Of a stretch of DNA of 64,000 nucleotides, positions 20,007 through 29,548 are shown in pieces. Within the stretch, counting starts at the first letter, position 1. Every line of letters begins with the position of its first letter. Location: assembly GCF_003971235.1 (NCBI RefSeq), contig NZ_CP034661.1:2232001-2296000 (forward strand). The letters are read 5' to 3'. The notes below the pieces were generated by a model. That model saw only the letters and a program-made list of their open reading frames with translations, ran no database searches and was not told the origin of the DNA. The stretch is from Chryseobacterium aureum (GTDB taxonomy: Bacteria; Bacteroidota; Bacteroidia; Flavobacteriales; Weeksellaceae). Both the position numbers and the translations under genes were made by a program.

Positions 20007-20462
20007 ATGCAAACAAAAATAATGTATATCGAAAACAAATCCTACGGTCATCACGGGCCGGCATGGATTGGTTTTGTAGAATTTTCAAAATCCGGAAAAA
20101 CTGTTTATTTCAATAGCAAGGCACTCAAAAAACTCAAGAGGCCAGGAATCAACGCTAATCATTTTGATATAGAAACCGGTGAGGAATATTGGATATCTGG
20201 CGTAAAGAAAAATGGTCAGGACAGGCATCAATTTGGTGGTGGAAAAATTATGATTGATAAAAACTCTATTAATGACTATCTAAAGCTGGTAGACTTCAAC
20301 TATATTGATGAAAAGTATTTTGAAATTGTCGAATTTTCCCGAACAGACAAAAGCCTATTTAATGAAATAGAAAATACAGAAACTGAATTCAGAGACAAAA
20401 GTTATCATGCTACTTTTTATGATAACAACCGCAGAAAATTAATATTAGATACAAAAATTTAA
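20007..20462 (+). CDS. Conserved hypothetical protein (small 'YIENKS ... GPAWIG' family)
   Basis: 151 residues without signal peptide or membrane segment. The pattern MYIENKSYGHHGPAWIGFVEFSK then NAN(HF)DIETGEEYWISGVKKNGQD is shared with short Bacteroidota proteins that databases often mislabel as deoxyxylulose-phosphate synthase fragments. It has no such enzyme motif. The internal ATG at 20022 gives a start closer to that family. No functional neighbour is on this strand. Function unknown. Confidence 0.65.
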   Translation: MQTKIMYIENKSYGHHGPAWIGFVEFSKSGKTVYFNSKALKKLKRPGINANHFDIETGEEYWISGVKKNGQDRHQFGGGKIMIDKNSINDYLKLVDFNYIDEKYFEIVEFSRTDKSLFNEIENTETEFRDKSYHATFYDNNRRKLILDTKI

Positions 20463-20476
20463 ATGAAATAAGAATA

Positions 20477-20507
20477 AAAAGGGTTTGAAAATATTCAAAC
20501 CCTTTTA
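20477..20507 (+). terminator. Rho-independent terminator
   Basis: Stem AAAAGGGTTTGAA / TTCAAACCCTTTT, with AATAT between the arms, 14 bases after the preceding stop codon. Confidence 0.8.
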
Positions 20508-20630
20508 TTATTTTACATCTACAAACCCTCCAATTAAATAATCATCATAAAAATTTTTTTTAACATTAATAATTCATCATAAAGAGAAATATTTACTATA
20601 TTCGTATACCAAATCTTAAAAAAATTGAAT

Positions 20631-21479
20631 ATGAACAAAAAACCAAACAGGCTGTTCTATCGGCAGATCCTGACAGGAAAAACAGTCTTGATGAGTTTTC
20701 TTATCGCTGCTATATTTTCCTCTTGCAGTAAAAACAATGAAGACATTGCTTCTGAAGCACAATCCAGCGCCTTCAACGCAGACAATCTAAAAAAAGGAAA
20801 ACTGGGAGGGCAGGATATCATCTATGAAAGAAAAAACGGAATGAATTTTTTCGAGGGAGATATGGTTCTTTCTGACAAACAGTTATCCGAAGGTAATGAA
20901 GTCAATAAAGGGGGGGCCAGCTATTCAAGATGGCCAGGCGGTAAAATTTATTACACCATTGCCAGCAATATGGGGTCTATCAACGTTAATAAAATCAATT
21001 CCGCTATCAGCGAGTATAACAGCAAAACCAATACTCAATGGATCTACCGTACCAATCAGTCTAATTATGTGGAATTTATTTTCGGAAGCTCATCCGGATC
21101 AGATGGGTGGGCTCATATTGGGTATCAGGGCGGAAAACAGACAGTCTCTTTGGATCAGTATATTTCTGTAGGATCAGTAATTCATGAAATGGGGCATACC
21201 GTGGGACTTTACCATGAACATACCCGTAAAGACAGGGATCAGTATGTAAAAATCCTTTGGAACAATATCCAAAGCGGACAGTCTTATAATTTTAATATTT
21301 ACAGTTCCGGAACAGATATTGGGCCATTCAATATTAATTCGGTAATGATGTATTGGCCGACATCTTATTCTAAAAACGGACAACCCACCATTACCAGAGC
21401 AGACAACAGCAGTTTCACGTATAACAGAACCGGATTTACAACCGGAGATATTAATACCATAAATGCCATGTATCCTTAG
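20631..21479 (+). CDS. M12A (astacin-like) zinc metallopeptidase lipoprotein
   Basis: 282 residues. A lipoprotein signal (hydrophobic stretch ending IFSSCSKNNED) precedes a propeptide-like region and an astacin-type catalytic domain. The zinc site is HEMGHTVGLYHEHTRKDRD (HExxHxxGxxHE). The Met-turn is SVMMYWPTSYS. Both are complete, so it should be active at the cell surface. The start at ATG 20631 is chosen over TTG 20625. Related flavobacterial proteases include flavastacin. It has a stand-alone promoter region. Confidence 0.9.
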   Translation: MNKKPNRLFYRQILTGKTVLMSFLIAAIFSSCSKNNEDIASEAQSSAFNADNLKKGKLGGQDIIYERKNGMNFFEGDMVLSDKQLSEGNEVNKGGASYSRWPGGKIYYTIASNMGSINVNKINSAISEYNSKTNTQWIYRTNQSNYVEFIFGSSSGSDGWAHIGYQGGKQTVSLDQYISVGSVIHEMGHTVGLYHEHTRKDRDQYVKILWNNIQSGQSYNFNIYSSGTDIGPFNINSVMMYWPTSYSKNGQPTITRADNSSFTYNRTGFTTGDINTINAMYP

Positions 21480-21513
21480 TTTCAAAAATTCATATCAAAT
21501 CAAAAAAGAACTC

Positions 21514-23640
21514 CTAGGAGTTCTTTTCTTTTTTATAATTGTAATGATTGATTAAAATCCTTATTTCGTTAAATTCAAAATGACTGGGCAGCGCATTTTT
21601 CCACTCGGTCAGTGTTTCGTGCGGGTTTTTATAAAACTCATCTTCAAAAGCTTTGATCTTGTCTGAAGTGATGACTCTGGAAATATCCAGCAATCCCTGT
21701 TCTGCAAATTTGGCAAGATGGCCAATCACCGTTTCTTTCACCAATCCTCTTTCCAAGGCAATTTCTCCGATGGTTTTTCCCTGTTCAAATAACTGGAATG
21801 TTAAAACCTGTGAAGGAACTTTAGCAATTTTCAGATTGATTTCCTTATCATTCTTTTCATCTAAAAGTTTCGTTTCAAGAAGATGAATATCTCTCAGGCT
21901 GTTCAGGTATTCTTCAATGTCTTCCAGCCAGCTTTTGAATTCCTCGTTATATTGTTTTAAGCCTTTCGCTCCTTTTATTTCGGCATAGAAATCTTTCAAA
22001 GGATCGAAAATTTTATTTCTGATTTCTGTAAAAAAGAAATTAACCGCTCCTTTCGATTTGCTTTCAATCTCAGTCCATTCTTCTTTCTGCTCAATAAAAT
22101 GATTAACCTTCTGAAAAATGATACGTTCCAGCTTTTCAAATATTTTTCCAAGATTTACCGCTTCATGTTTCAGTTGAAGATAAAGCTGCTTGGTTTTAAC
22201 ATGGTCAATATTCTTTGTGACAATAGAAAGGTTGTTCCACTCCTCCACTTCTTTCAAAAACCATGTACAATCCAGCGTGCGAAGTACTTTTCTGATGCTG
22301 TAATCATATTTTTCCTGATTCAGAATGGCTTCCACATGGTCGTTGGCAATGGTATCCGTATGAAAATGTAAAATCCTGTTATCCTTGAAAATAACTTCAG
22401 GGGTAATTTTTGATTTTAAAACAATCCCCTCCAGCGTTCTGCAACGGGATAAGGCTACATAAACCTGACCGGCAGTAAAGCTCTTTCCTGCATCAATAAT
22501 CACTTTATCAAACGTTAAACCCTGGCTTTTATGAATGGTAACGGCCCAGGCTAATTTGATCGGAAACTGCTCAAAACTTCCCAATACTTCTTCTTTGATA
22601 TTTTTTTCAGTATCAAGGAAATATTTTTTCTGTTCCCAGGTTTCTCTTTTTACGACAATTTCCCTTTCGCTTTCATCCAGCACCACCCGGATTTCATTTT
22701 CGTCCAAGCCGATAATTTCACCCAGTTTTCCGTTAAAATATTTCTTTTCCCCGGAAATATCATTCCGGATAAACATAATCTGAGCCCCAATTTTCAGTTC
22801 CAGAAACTGATCATTCGGAAACTGATTTTCTTTGAAATCCCCTACCAGTTTAGCTTCATAAATCTGAGGCTCAACTTTAATCTCCGCCAGCTTCTCCTGA
22901 TTGATTTCATCTGCCATTTTATTATGAGAGCACAGATACACGTAAGACTCCTTTCCCATATCAAAATCAGGATCATACCTTTCATTGAGGTGGTTAAAAT
23001 CTATATGATCCACATCACCATCACGGATGGCATTTAGAATTTCAAGAAACGCCTCATCAGACTGTCTGTACACTTTTGTAAGTTCAATGGTAACAATTGG
23101 GATTTCCTTAATGGCATGACTGTCAAAAAAGAAGGGAGAATTGTAGTACATTTTCAGGATATGTTCATCCCTCACAACCGGGGGAAGCTGATATAAATCC
23201 CCGATGAACAGCATCTGAACACCTCCAAACCTCTGATTATTCCTTCTGATAAAACGTAAAGAAAAATCCATCATATCCAGCACATCTGCCCTCAGCATCG
23301 AAACCTCATCAATGATAATGATCTCTACTTCTCTCAGAAGCTTCAGTTTATCTTTGCGGTATTTAAAATGGGGCATCAGATCGGCAATATTATTAGCCAA
23401 ACTGGTGTCTATCCTTTCTGTGGTAGGCAGAAAGGTTCTCAGCGGCAGACCAAACATTGAATGGATGGTTACCCCTCCTGCATTAATCGCGGCAATTCCC
23501 GTAGGTGCTATTACGATATGCTTTTTCTTAGTCCGTCTTACAAAATCATTAAGAAATGTCGTCTTTCCGGTTCCGGCTTTCCCGGTTAGAAAAACGCTTC
23601 TGTTGGTATATTCTATTAAGTCAAAAAAATGATTGTTCAT
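21514..23640 (-). CDS. PIF1/RecD-like superfamily 1 DNA helicase with C-terminal HTH
   Basis: About 708 residues. N-terminal Walker A FLTGKAGTGKTTF and IAPTGIAAINAGG with TIHSMFGLP identify the PIF1-like group. Walker B is IIIDEVSMLRADVLDM, followed by GGVQMLFIGDLYQLPP. The late motifs are LAWAVTIHKSQGLTFDKVIID and GQVYVALSRCRTLEG. The C-terminal ~90 residues contain a helix-turn-helix (GKTIGEIALERGLVKETVIGHL) like the helicase helix-turn-helix domain. Probable role in replication or recombination. The ATG at 23640 is preferred to a TTG nine bases upstream. Confidence 0.92.
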   Translation of the reverse strand: MNNHFFDLIEYTNRSVFLTGKAGTGKTTFLNDFVRRTKKKHIVIAPTGIAAINAGGVTIHSMFGLPLRTFLPTTERIDTSLANNIADLMPHFKYRKDKLKLLREVEIIIIDEVSMLRADVLDMMDFSLRFIRRNNQRFGGVQMLFIGDLYQLPPVVRDEHILKMYYNSPFFFDSHAIKEIPIVTIELTKVYRQSDEAFLEILNAIRDGDVDHIDFNHLNERYDPDFDMGKESYVYLCSHNKMADEINQEKLAEIKVEPQIYEAKLVGDFKENQFPNDQFLELKIGAQIMFIRNDISGEKKYFNGKLGEIIGLDENEIRVVLDESEREIVVKRETWEQKKYFLDTEKNIKEEVLGSFEQFPIKLAWAVTIHKSQGLTFDKVIIDAGKSFTAGQVYVALSRCRTLEGIVLKSKITPEVIFKDNRILHFHTDTIANDHVEAILNQEKYDYSIRKVLRTLDCTWFLKEVEEWNNLSIVTKNIDHVKTKQLYLQLKHEAVNLGKIFEKLERIIFQKVNHFIEQKEEWTEIESKSKGAVNFFFTEIRNKIFDPLKDFYAEIKGAKGLKQYNEEFKSWLEDIEEYLNSLRDIHLLETKLLDEKNDKEINLKIAKVPSQVLTFQLFEQGKTIGEIALERGLVKETVIGHLAKFAEQGLLDISRVITSDKIKAFEDEFYKNPHETLTEWKNALPSHFEFNEIRILINHYNYKKEKNS

Positions 23641-23723
23641 CGTTGTCAAAAATACGGAAATGAATTTGAATTTCTTACCTTGGCATAAGTTTTGAAAAAT
23701 TAATCAAAAGAAAAAAGTTTATT

Positions 23724-24176
23724 GTGAAAAAAATATTCTTTCATGTTCCGGTAATAGTATTATCTACTACATTAACTTTAGTTTCCTGTAATACATCAAA
23801 GAATGCTAATACAAATCTTCCTGTAGATATTGCCGACAGACCTGCTGACGAAGACAGTCAGAAATACGAACAGGCGCAGCTAGACGGGCTTAAGGCTTCT
23901 ATTGTATCTGAAGTATCGGGAGAAAAATGTACGGATGCCAGCGAATGGGCATTTGCTCCTATGGGAGTAAAACCCTGTGGCGGGCCTCAGCAATATATTG
24001 CTTATCCGAAAAAAATAGAAACTGCTTTCTTACAGAGAGTGAATAATTACACGGATAAAGTAAGGGCTTTTAATGAAAAATATAATATTGTGTCCGACTG
24101 TGTGGCCATTACACCGCCTACCTCTTTAAAATGTATCCACGGAAAGGTAAGGCTCATTACACCGGATCCTAACTAA
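23724..24176 (+). CDS. Small hypothetical lipoprotein
   Basis: 150 residues starting at GTG 23724, with a hydrophobic signal and a lipobox-like end (TLVSCNTSKNA). The mature part has four cysteines (GEKCTDASEWAF, KPCGGPQQYIAY, SDCVAI, LKCIHGK), suggesting two disulfides. No known domain is recognised. Convergent with the carbonic-anhydrase-like gene. Confidence 0.7.
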   Translation: MKKIFFHVPVIVLSTTLTLVSCNTSKNANTNLPVDIADRPADEDSQKYEQAQLDGLKASIVSEVSGEKCTDASEWAFAPMGVKPCGGPQQYIAYPKKIETAFLQRVNNYTDKVRAFNEKYNIVSDCVAITPPTSLKCIHGKVRLITPDPN

Positions 24177-24206
24177 CAATAAAGCAAAGGTTCTCTATCA
24201 AATCGA

Positions 24207-24234
24207 AAAAGCTCTGTCTGTGGACAGAGCTTTT
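24207..24234. terminator. Bidirectional hairpin terminator
   Basis: Perfect 12-base arms AAAAGCTCTGTC / GACAGAGCTTTT with a TGTG loop, between convergent genes. Confidence 0.8.
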
Positions 24235-24350
24235 ATATGTATTGAAGTAAATCAATCATGCATTTTGCTTCGCAAATGAATGGTGAATTTCCGGCTCGCA
24301 AAAAAATTGACGAGCGCAGCGAATTGACTATTCACTATTCACCTGGCTGC

Positions 24351-24887
24351 CTAGAACTGATGATCTTTCACATTCTCCTTATACCACGATGAGTATTTCA
24401 CGTAGTTATCCGCAATTCTGTTCACTTCTCCTTCTAATAACTGCGCATTGATATCTTTAATTTTTCTTGCAGGAACTCCTCCCCACACTTCTCCTGATTT
24501 TATATGGGTACCCTGAGTAACTACAGAACCTGCTCCTACAATAGAATTTTCTTCTACCAAACAGTCATCCATTACAATAGCTCCCATCCCTATCAGGACA
24601 TTATCCTTAATGGTACATCCGTGTACAATGGCATTATGACCTATAGAAACATTGTTTCCTATATTCAGAGGGTGTTTCTGGTAGGTACAGTGCAGCATTG
24701 CATTATCCTGTACGTTTACCTTGTCCCCCATTTTAATGTAATGAACATCACCTCTGATTACCGCATTATACCAAACGCTGCAGTCTTTTCCCATGGTAAC
24801 ATCTCCAATAATGGTAGCGGTTTCTGCTAAAAAGGTATTTTCACCAATTTGTGGTGCTTTTCCTAAAAGTTTTTTTATAAGTGCCAT
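24351..24887 (-). CDS. Gamma carbonic anhydrase family protein (hexapeptide-repeat)
   Basis: 178 residues forming a left-handed beta-helix of hexapeptide repeats. The metal-ligand pattern is present: GDVHYIKMG with downstream HCTY and GHNAIVHGC. The start IGENTFLAETATIIGDV and the motif WYNAVIRGD match YrdA/PaaY-type proteins. Many members bind zinc, but not all have carbonic anhydrase activity, so the activity is open. The gene is monocistronic. Confidence 0.9.
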   Translation of the reverse strand: MALIKKLLGKAPQIGENTFLAETATIIGDVTMGKDCSVWYNAVIRGDVHYIKMGDKVNVQDNAMLHCTYQKHPLNIGNNVSIGHNAIVHGCTIKDNVLIGMGAIVMDDCLVEENSIVGAGSVVTQGTHIKSGEVWGGVPARKIKDINAQLLEGEVNRIADNYVKYSSWYKENVKDHQF

Positions 24888-25021
24888 AAGTATTAATTTG
24901 AAAATTTGAAAATATGCCCATTTGAAAATTAAAATATACTATCATTACCGGTATCTAAGTTCTAAATTACAGTGATAGCAAAAATCTAACTCTCAATTTT
25001 CAGCTTCTGACTTCTAATGCG

Positions 25022-25029
25022 TATTTTTG
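25022..25029 (+). promoter_or_regulatory. Bacteroidota -7 element upstream of the nfu cluster
   Basis: TATTTTTG matches TAnnTTTG, 21 bases before the nfu ATG. It gives a short leader with an A-rich start context. Confidence 0.5.
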
Positions 25030-25050
25030 TATCTCAAATTTAACGAAAAA

Positions 25051-25929
25051 ATGCGTACCGTACTTATAGAACCTACCGAAAACCCGAAAGTAATGAAATT
25101 TGTTGCTGATTACAATCTCATTCCTGGGTCTTTAGAGTTGGACAGAAATTCAGATATATCAGAAATTCCTTTAGCTCAGGAACTTTTCAATTATCCGTTT
25201 GTGGAAAGAATTTTCATCACAGCTAACTTTGTTGCTGTAGCCAAACAGGATACTGTAGAATGGGAACATGTAGCTGAAAGTCTGAAAAATGTTATTGAAG
25301 ACGAGCTATTGGCTAATCCAAGAATTTATCTTCAAAAGAAAAAAGAAATGTATCAGATCTATGCTGAAATGACTCCGAACCCGAATGTAATGAAGTTTGT
25401 TTCAAGCAAATTACTGATGGATGGTTTTGTGGAAGTAAAATCGAGAGAGGGAGCTGATGGGGTTCCTTTGGCAGAAGCTATTTTTAAAGAGTTTGATTTT
25501 GCAACGGAAGTTTTCATTTCTGACAATTTCGTAGCCGTTACAAGAGATAATTCTGTAGAATGGCATCAGGTGATGATGACTGTTCGTGCACTTATTGCGG
25601 AATATCTTCAGAATGGTGGTGAAATTGCCAATATAGAACCTCAGAAACACGAAAACCCTGTTGAAAAAATCATCAACAGAGACTATACGGAAGATGAGCA
25701 GAAAATTTCTGACATTTTAAATGAATATGTAGCTCCGGCAGTAGAAAATGATGGCGGAAAAATTTCCTTAATGGAATACGATCAGGAGAACAAAACAGCA
25801 AAAATGCTTTTACAGGGAGCCTGCTCGGGTTGTCCAAGTTCTACGGCTACTTTGAAAAACGGAATTGAAAATATTTTAAAGCAATTCGTTCCTGATTTGG
25901 TAGAAAGAGTGGAGGCTGTAAACGGATAA
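25051..25929 (+). CDS. Nfu/NifU-type iron-sulfur cluster scaffold with duplicated N-domain
   Basis: About 292 residues. Two Nfu N-terminal domains in tandem (each with E-x-T-x-NPxVMKFV: EPTENPKVMKFVADY and EMTPNPNVMKFVSS) precede a NifU-like C-terminal domain from about residue 210. The latter carries the cluster-binding CxxC in GACSGCPSS. It should receive and hand over Fe-S clusters. The start at ATG 25051 follows a consensus promoter; the TTG at 25027 lies in the -7 box and is rejected. It is tightly followed by an FMN reductase gene (10 bases). Confidence 0.92.
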   Translation: MRTVLIEPTENPKVMKFVADYNLIPGSLELDRNSDISEIPLAQELFNYPFVERIFITANFVAVAKQDTVEWEHVAESLKNVIEDELLANPRIYLQKKKEMYQIYAEMTPNPNVMKFVSSKLLMDGFVEVKSREGADGVPLAEAIFKEFDFATEVFISDNFVAVTRDNSVEWHQVMMTVRALIAEYLQNGGEIANIEPQKHENPVEKIINRDYTEDEQKISDILNEYVAPAVENDGGKISLMEYDQENKTAKMLLQGACSGCPSSTATLKNGIENILKQFVPDLVERVEAVNG

Positions 25930-25939
25930 TAGAGCTGAA

Positions 25940-26467
25940 ATGCCTCACAGAAAGAAAATTGTAGTGATTATTGGAAGTGCTTCGGAAAATTCCAGCAACC
26001 TGAGGCTGATGGAACAGGTGACGGAAGGTATGAGCAATACAGATTTTGATATACACAATGATCTTTCTGCTCTTCCCCATTTTGATCCGGCCCTTACTGA
26101 AGGAAATACGCCTGACGAGGTCATGCGGCTAAGAAAAGCGATTGAAAATTCATCGGGAGTTATATTTTCCACTCCCGAATATATTTTCAGCATTCCGGGA
26201 AGATTAAAAAATATGCTGGAATGGTGTGTATCCACCACGGTTTTTTCTGAAAAGCCTGCAGCTGTAATTACAGCATCAGCAAGCGGAGAAAAAGGCCACG
26301 AAGAGCTATTATTAATCTTAAAAACGCTGGGCGCAGCTGTGGATGATCAACATCAGACATTGATAAAAGGAATAAAAGGCAAATTTGACAGCAATGGCGT
26401 GCTGGAAAGTAATACCTTTGCTAAAGTATCAGAATTGGTAACAGATTTTATAACTTCTGTTTCATAA
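25940..26467 (+). CDS. NADPH-dependent FMN reductase family protein
   Basis: 175-residue flavodoxin-like protein. The phosphate-binding region is VVIIGSASENSSNLRLM (family: GSxRxxSxNxxL) and a second motif, FSTPEYIFSIPGRLKNMLEWC, corresponds to PEYNxSxPGxLKNAIDW. It probably reduces FMN or quinones with NADPH. It sits between nfu and hemH in the same orientation with short gaps, consistent with an operon linked to redox and iron metabolism. Confidence 0.88.
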   Translation: MPHRKKIVVIIGSASENSSNLRLMEQVTEGMSNTDFDIHNDLSALPHFDPALTEGNTPDEVMRLRKAIENSSGVIFSTPEYIFSIPGRLKNMLEWCVSTTVFSEKPAAVITASASGEKGHEELLLILKTLGAAVDDQHQTLIKGIKGKFDSNGVLESNTFAKVSELVTDFITSVS

Positions 26468-26481
26468 TAAAATTTAGAATA

Positions 26482-27510
26482 TTGAATAAGAAAGGAATTT
26501 TACTGGTTAACCTCGGATCACCGAGATCAACTGCCGTAAACGACGTAAAGGAATATCTTGATGAATTTCTGATGGATGAGAGGGTAATTGATTACCGCTG
26601 GATCTTTCGTGCGCTTCTTGTACAGGGGATTATCCTGAAAACAAGACCTGCAAAATCTGCTGAAGCCTATAAAACGGTCTGGACAGATAAAGGATCTCCA
26701 TTGATTGTCATCACCGAACAAATTCAGAAAAAGCTTCAGAAAGTGGTAGATGTTCCGGTGGAAATCGGGATGCGTTATGCACAGCCCAGCATTGAAACCG
26801 GTATTCAGAAACTGGTAGATCAGGGAGTAACGGAAATTGTTCTTTTCCCTTTGTATCCTCAATATGCTATGAGTACTACGGAAACCGTGATTGAGAAGGC
26901 CGAAGAAGTAAGAAAAAAGAAGTTTCCAACGATCAAGATCAATTATATTCAGCCTTTTTATAACAGAGACATTTACATCAACTGTCTGGCGGAAAGTATT
27001 AAGGAAAAGCTTCCGGAAAACTTTGATGCCCTTCAGTTTTCGTATCATGGCGTTCCGGAAAGACATATTTACAAAACAGATCCTACAAAGACGTGTAATC
27101 TTAATGACTGCTGTTCCAGAGAAGATAATCCGAGCCATCAGTTCTGCTACCGTCATCAGTGTTACAAAACAACACAGCTTGTGATTGAAAAGCTCAATTT
27201 ACCTAAGGAGAAAACAATCGTTTCTTTCCAGTCAAGATTAGGAAAAGACAAATGGATTGAGCCTTATACCGACGAAACGCTTGAAACAATTGGTAAAAAA
27301 GGAATAAAAAATCTGGCCATCGTGTGTCCTGCATTCGTTTCTGATTGTCTGGAAACGCTGGAAGAGATTTCTGTGGAAGGAAAAGAGCAGTTTATGCATG
27401 GTGGAGGCGAAAACTTCCATTATATTCCATGCCTGAATGATGAAGACCGATGGATTGATGTGGTAAAAATACTTTGTGAAGAAAAACTTAATGATTTTTA
27501 TCTGGTATAA
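26482..27510 (+). CDS. hemH: Ferrochelatase
   Basis: Inserts Fe2+ into protoporphyrin IX, the last step of protoporphyrin-dependent heme synthesis. 342 residues. Signature KGILLVNLGSPRS at the start, active-site FSYHGVPERHIYKTDP with the catalytic His, and the late CPAFVSDCLETLEEI with the conserved Glu. A Cys-rich insert (TCNLNDCCSRED ... FCYRHQC) follows the active-site motif. Cysteine ligands bind a [2Fe-2S] cluster in some ferrochelatases, but the position differs and this is unproven. The start codon is TTG; no ATG fits. Confidence 0.95.
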   Translation: MNKKGILLVNLGSPRSTAVNDVKEYLDEFLMDERVIDYRWIFRALLVQGIILKTRPAKSAEAYKTVWTDKGSPLIVITEQIQKKLQKVVDVPVEIGMRYAQPSIETGIQKLVDQGVTEIVLFPLYPQYAMSTTETVIEKAEEVRKKKFPTIKINYIQPFYNRDIYINCLAESIKEKLPENFDALQFSYHGVPERHIYKTDPTKTCNLNDCCSREDNPSHQFCYRHQCYKTTQLVIEKLNLPKEKTIVSFQSRLGKDKWIEPYTDETLETIGKKGIKNLAIVCPAFVSDCLETLEEISVEGKEQFMHGGGENFHYIPCLNDEDRWIDVVKILCEEKLNDFYLV

Positions 27511-27532
27511 TTCAATTCACTCAAAAATAAAC

Positions 27533-27565
27533 AAAAGGCCACAAGAACTAACTTGCGGCCTTTTC
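27533..27565. terminator. Bidirectional terminator between hemH and the M4 protease gene
   Basis: Arms AAAAGGCCACAAG and CTTGCGGCCTTTT pair with one mismatch, in a convergent gap. Confidence 0.75.
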
Positions 27566-27589
27566 GTTGAATATATTAAAATTTGGTGT

Positions 27590-29548
27590 TTACTTTTTAA
27601 TAAGGTTTCCTGCCTTTTCTCCGTTAACAATTACCACATATACTCCTGGAAGTAAATTGGAAGGTAACTGGATATTCAGTTTATTGGTTCCGTCTGTCAG
27701 TTCCACTTTTTCAGAAATTTCTTTCTTACCCGTAAGGCTTACCAGCTCTACCAATCCTCTTCCGGCTTTGCCTTCGAAGTTTACGGTGAATCTGTCTGTT
27801 GCAGGATTCGGGCTGATGGTATAGTTTGAAACATTTGAAGTGGCTGCAACAAGTCCTGCAGGAGAAGTTCCGCCTCCTACCCCTACGGCATCCCAGGCAT
27901 TTTTAACCTGAGTTACTTCATTGCTGGCTGCTCCGTAAAGATCGGTAGCAGACTGGATAGAATAGGTTCTTGTATTGGCATAGTTGGATGAAGACGTAAG
28001 ATAAGTTGTGAGTGTTCTGTAGGCAATCGCTCCAGCTTTATCCAGTCCGATTCCGGAAACGTTATAAGCGAAGCCGTTGTCGTTAGTACCTGTACCACCG
28101 GTTACCAGTAAATAGTACCAGAAGTTAAGCACTCCGGAATTGGTGTGCACTCCACAATAGTCATTGGTAGTTTGCCCTGGTACTGCACATCCCGTAGTGG
28201 TAGCATCTTTCCAATAGGTACCTTTATACGTATCCGGCTGGCGGTAAGCATTAGGATTAGACATATCTCTGATCACATAGCTAAAATCTTCTCCCAGTGT
28301 CCAGCTTGCCTGTGTAGGTCTCGCCCAGCGTTCTATAGTATTCCCGAAAATGTCTGAAAAGCCTTCATTCAAAGCGCCCGGTTCTCTTTGGTACACAAGG
28401 TTGGCTGTTTTAGAAGTCAAACCATGAGTGATTTCGTGTCCGCAGACATCTATTGCTGTTAAAGGTTTACCTCCGTTTGTAGTAGAGCTTCCATCACCAT
28501 ATAACATTCTTGAGCCATCCCAATACGCATTGAATACATTGTTTCCATAATGCACATATGATTTGATGGCAAAGTTATTATTGTCGATACTCTTTCTTCC
28601 GTATTTAGAATAATAATAATCCAGTGTCATTTCTGCTCCCCAGTGAGCATCGGTAGCATATTGATCTTTGTTGGTATTAACGTTGTTCCAGGCGTTATCT
28701 GCATCCGTAAAATCTACAGCAGATGAAAAATTAGTGGTTTTCTTAAGATTATAGGTTTCCACAGAAGTTCCTGCATTTCTACCTGTCTCTCTCAGTCTGT
28801 AGCTTCCGTTGTAAGAATCAGTTACAATATTTCTGTTTCCACTGTAAACTGTTGTCGCTGTACCCGGAGCATTTACTTCGTGAATAATGGCATCCACTCC
28901 CAATACTTTTCCGTTTTTAGCATCTACGAATACATATTGTCTGCTTAAAGGCATTTCCGCATAAATATCAAATTTATAGGCTAATCTTAAATCATTCAGC
29001 TTTTCATCGGTAGGATCTGAATAATAAACCAGTTCACCTTTGGGAGCAAAGCTTGCATTGGGATCATTAGCGTCTTTCTTTAAAAAGTCTTCCTCCTCTT
29101 TATTCTGCCATCTGTAGGATTCTGCTCCTACGAATGATAAAGCATTCTGCAATGCGATACTTTCAGAAATATTGGCTTTTCTTTCAGCATTTTTCGGAAC
29201 ATTAAGAACCCATTTTCCCGATTGTCCTACAATTTTTCCTCCTTTTGTCTGTACAGCCATCATCCCGTATTCTACCGGAATACCATTTACGGTCTGTTGA
29301 AACCGGTGTGTTTCAAAACCTAAGGCATCTTTTTCAAGTCCCAACTTGAGCCCCTGCCCCGGAGAAAGTCTCTCTGTAGCTTCGTCAAATAAAACAGGAC
29401 TTCCCTGGAATGCTGGTGCATTTTTGTCGAATCTCATAAAGTCTGCATGCAAACCGCTTTTACCGGGATTTAATTTGGATGGTGTGTTTTGTGCAAAGAC
29501 AAAAGAGCAGGCTGCAACACTTGCTGCTAAGATAAATTTCGTTTTCAT
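27590..29548 (-). CDS. Secreted M4 (thermolysin-type) metallopeptidase with T9SS sorting domain
   Basis: 652 residues. Signal peptide (1-19, ending FVFAQN), FTP and PepSY propeptide region (about 30-220), then the M4 catalytic domain. Zinc-site motif is CGHEITHGLTSK with the third ligand in GALNEGFSDIFGN, and the late histidine region is YCGVHTNSGVLNFWYY. The C-terminal ~75 residues (SNYTISPNPATDRFTVNF ... LLPGVYVVIVNG) are a T9SS type A sorting domain. It should be exported and processed as an extracellular protease. Confidence 0.94.
   Translation of the reverse strand: MKTKFILAASVAACSFVFAQNTPSKLNPGKSGLHADFMRFDKNAPAFQGSPVLFDEATERLSPGQGLKLGLEKDALGFETHRFQQTVNGIPVEYGMMAVQTKGGKIVGQSGKWVLNVPKNAERKANISESIALQNALSFVGAESYRWQNKEEEDFLKKDANDPNASFAPKGELVYYSDPTDEKLNDLRLAYKFDIYAEMPLSRQYVFVDAKNGKVLGVDAIIHEVNAPGTATTVYSGNRNIVTDSYNGSYRLRETGRNAGTSVETYNLKKTTNFSSAVDFTDADNAWNNVNTNKDQYATDAHWGAEMTLDYYYSKYGRKSIDNNNFAIKSYVHYGNNVFNAYWDGSRMLYGDGSSTTNGGKPLTAIDVCGHEITHGLTSKTANLVYQREPGALNEGFSDIFGNTIERWARPTQASWTLGEDFSYVIRDMSNPNAYRQPDTYKGTYWKDATTTGCAVPGQTTNDYCGVHTNSGVLNFWYYLLVTGGTGTNDNGFAYNVSGIGLDKAGAIAYRTLTTYLTSSSNYANTRTYSIQSATDLYGAASNEVTQVKNAWDAVGVGGGTSPAGLVAATSNVSNYTISPNPATDRFTVNFEGKAGRGLVELVSLTGKKEISEKVELTDGTNKLNIQLPSNLLPGVYVVIVNGEKAGNLIKK

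Noticed and set aside
24240..24350. Repeat-like stretch with GGTGAAT / ATTCACC arms before the carbonic anhydrase gene
   Set aside because: The arms are short and imperfect. It may be a dispersed intergenic repeat, but only one copy is in this window.
26527..27156. 209-codon ORF antisense to hemH
   Set aside because: It mirrors a complete, well-conserved ferrochelatase; the antisense protein has no recognisable motif.
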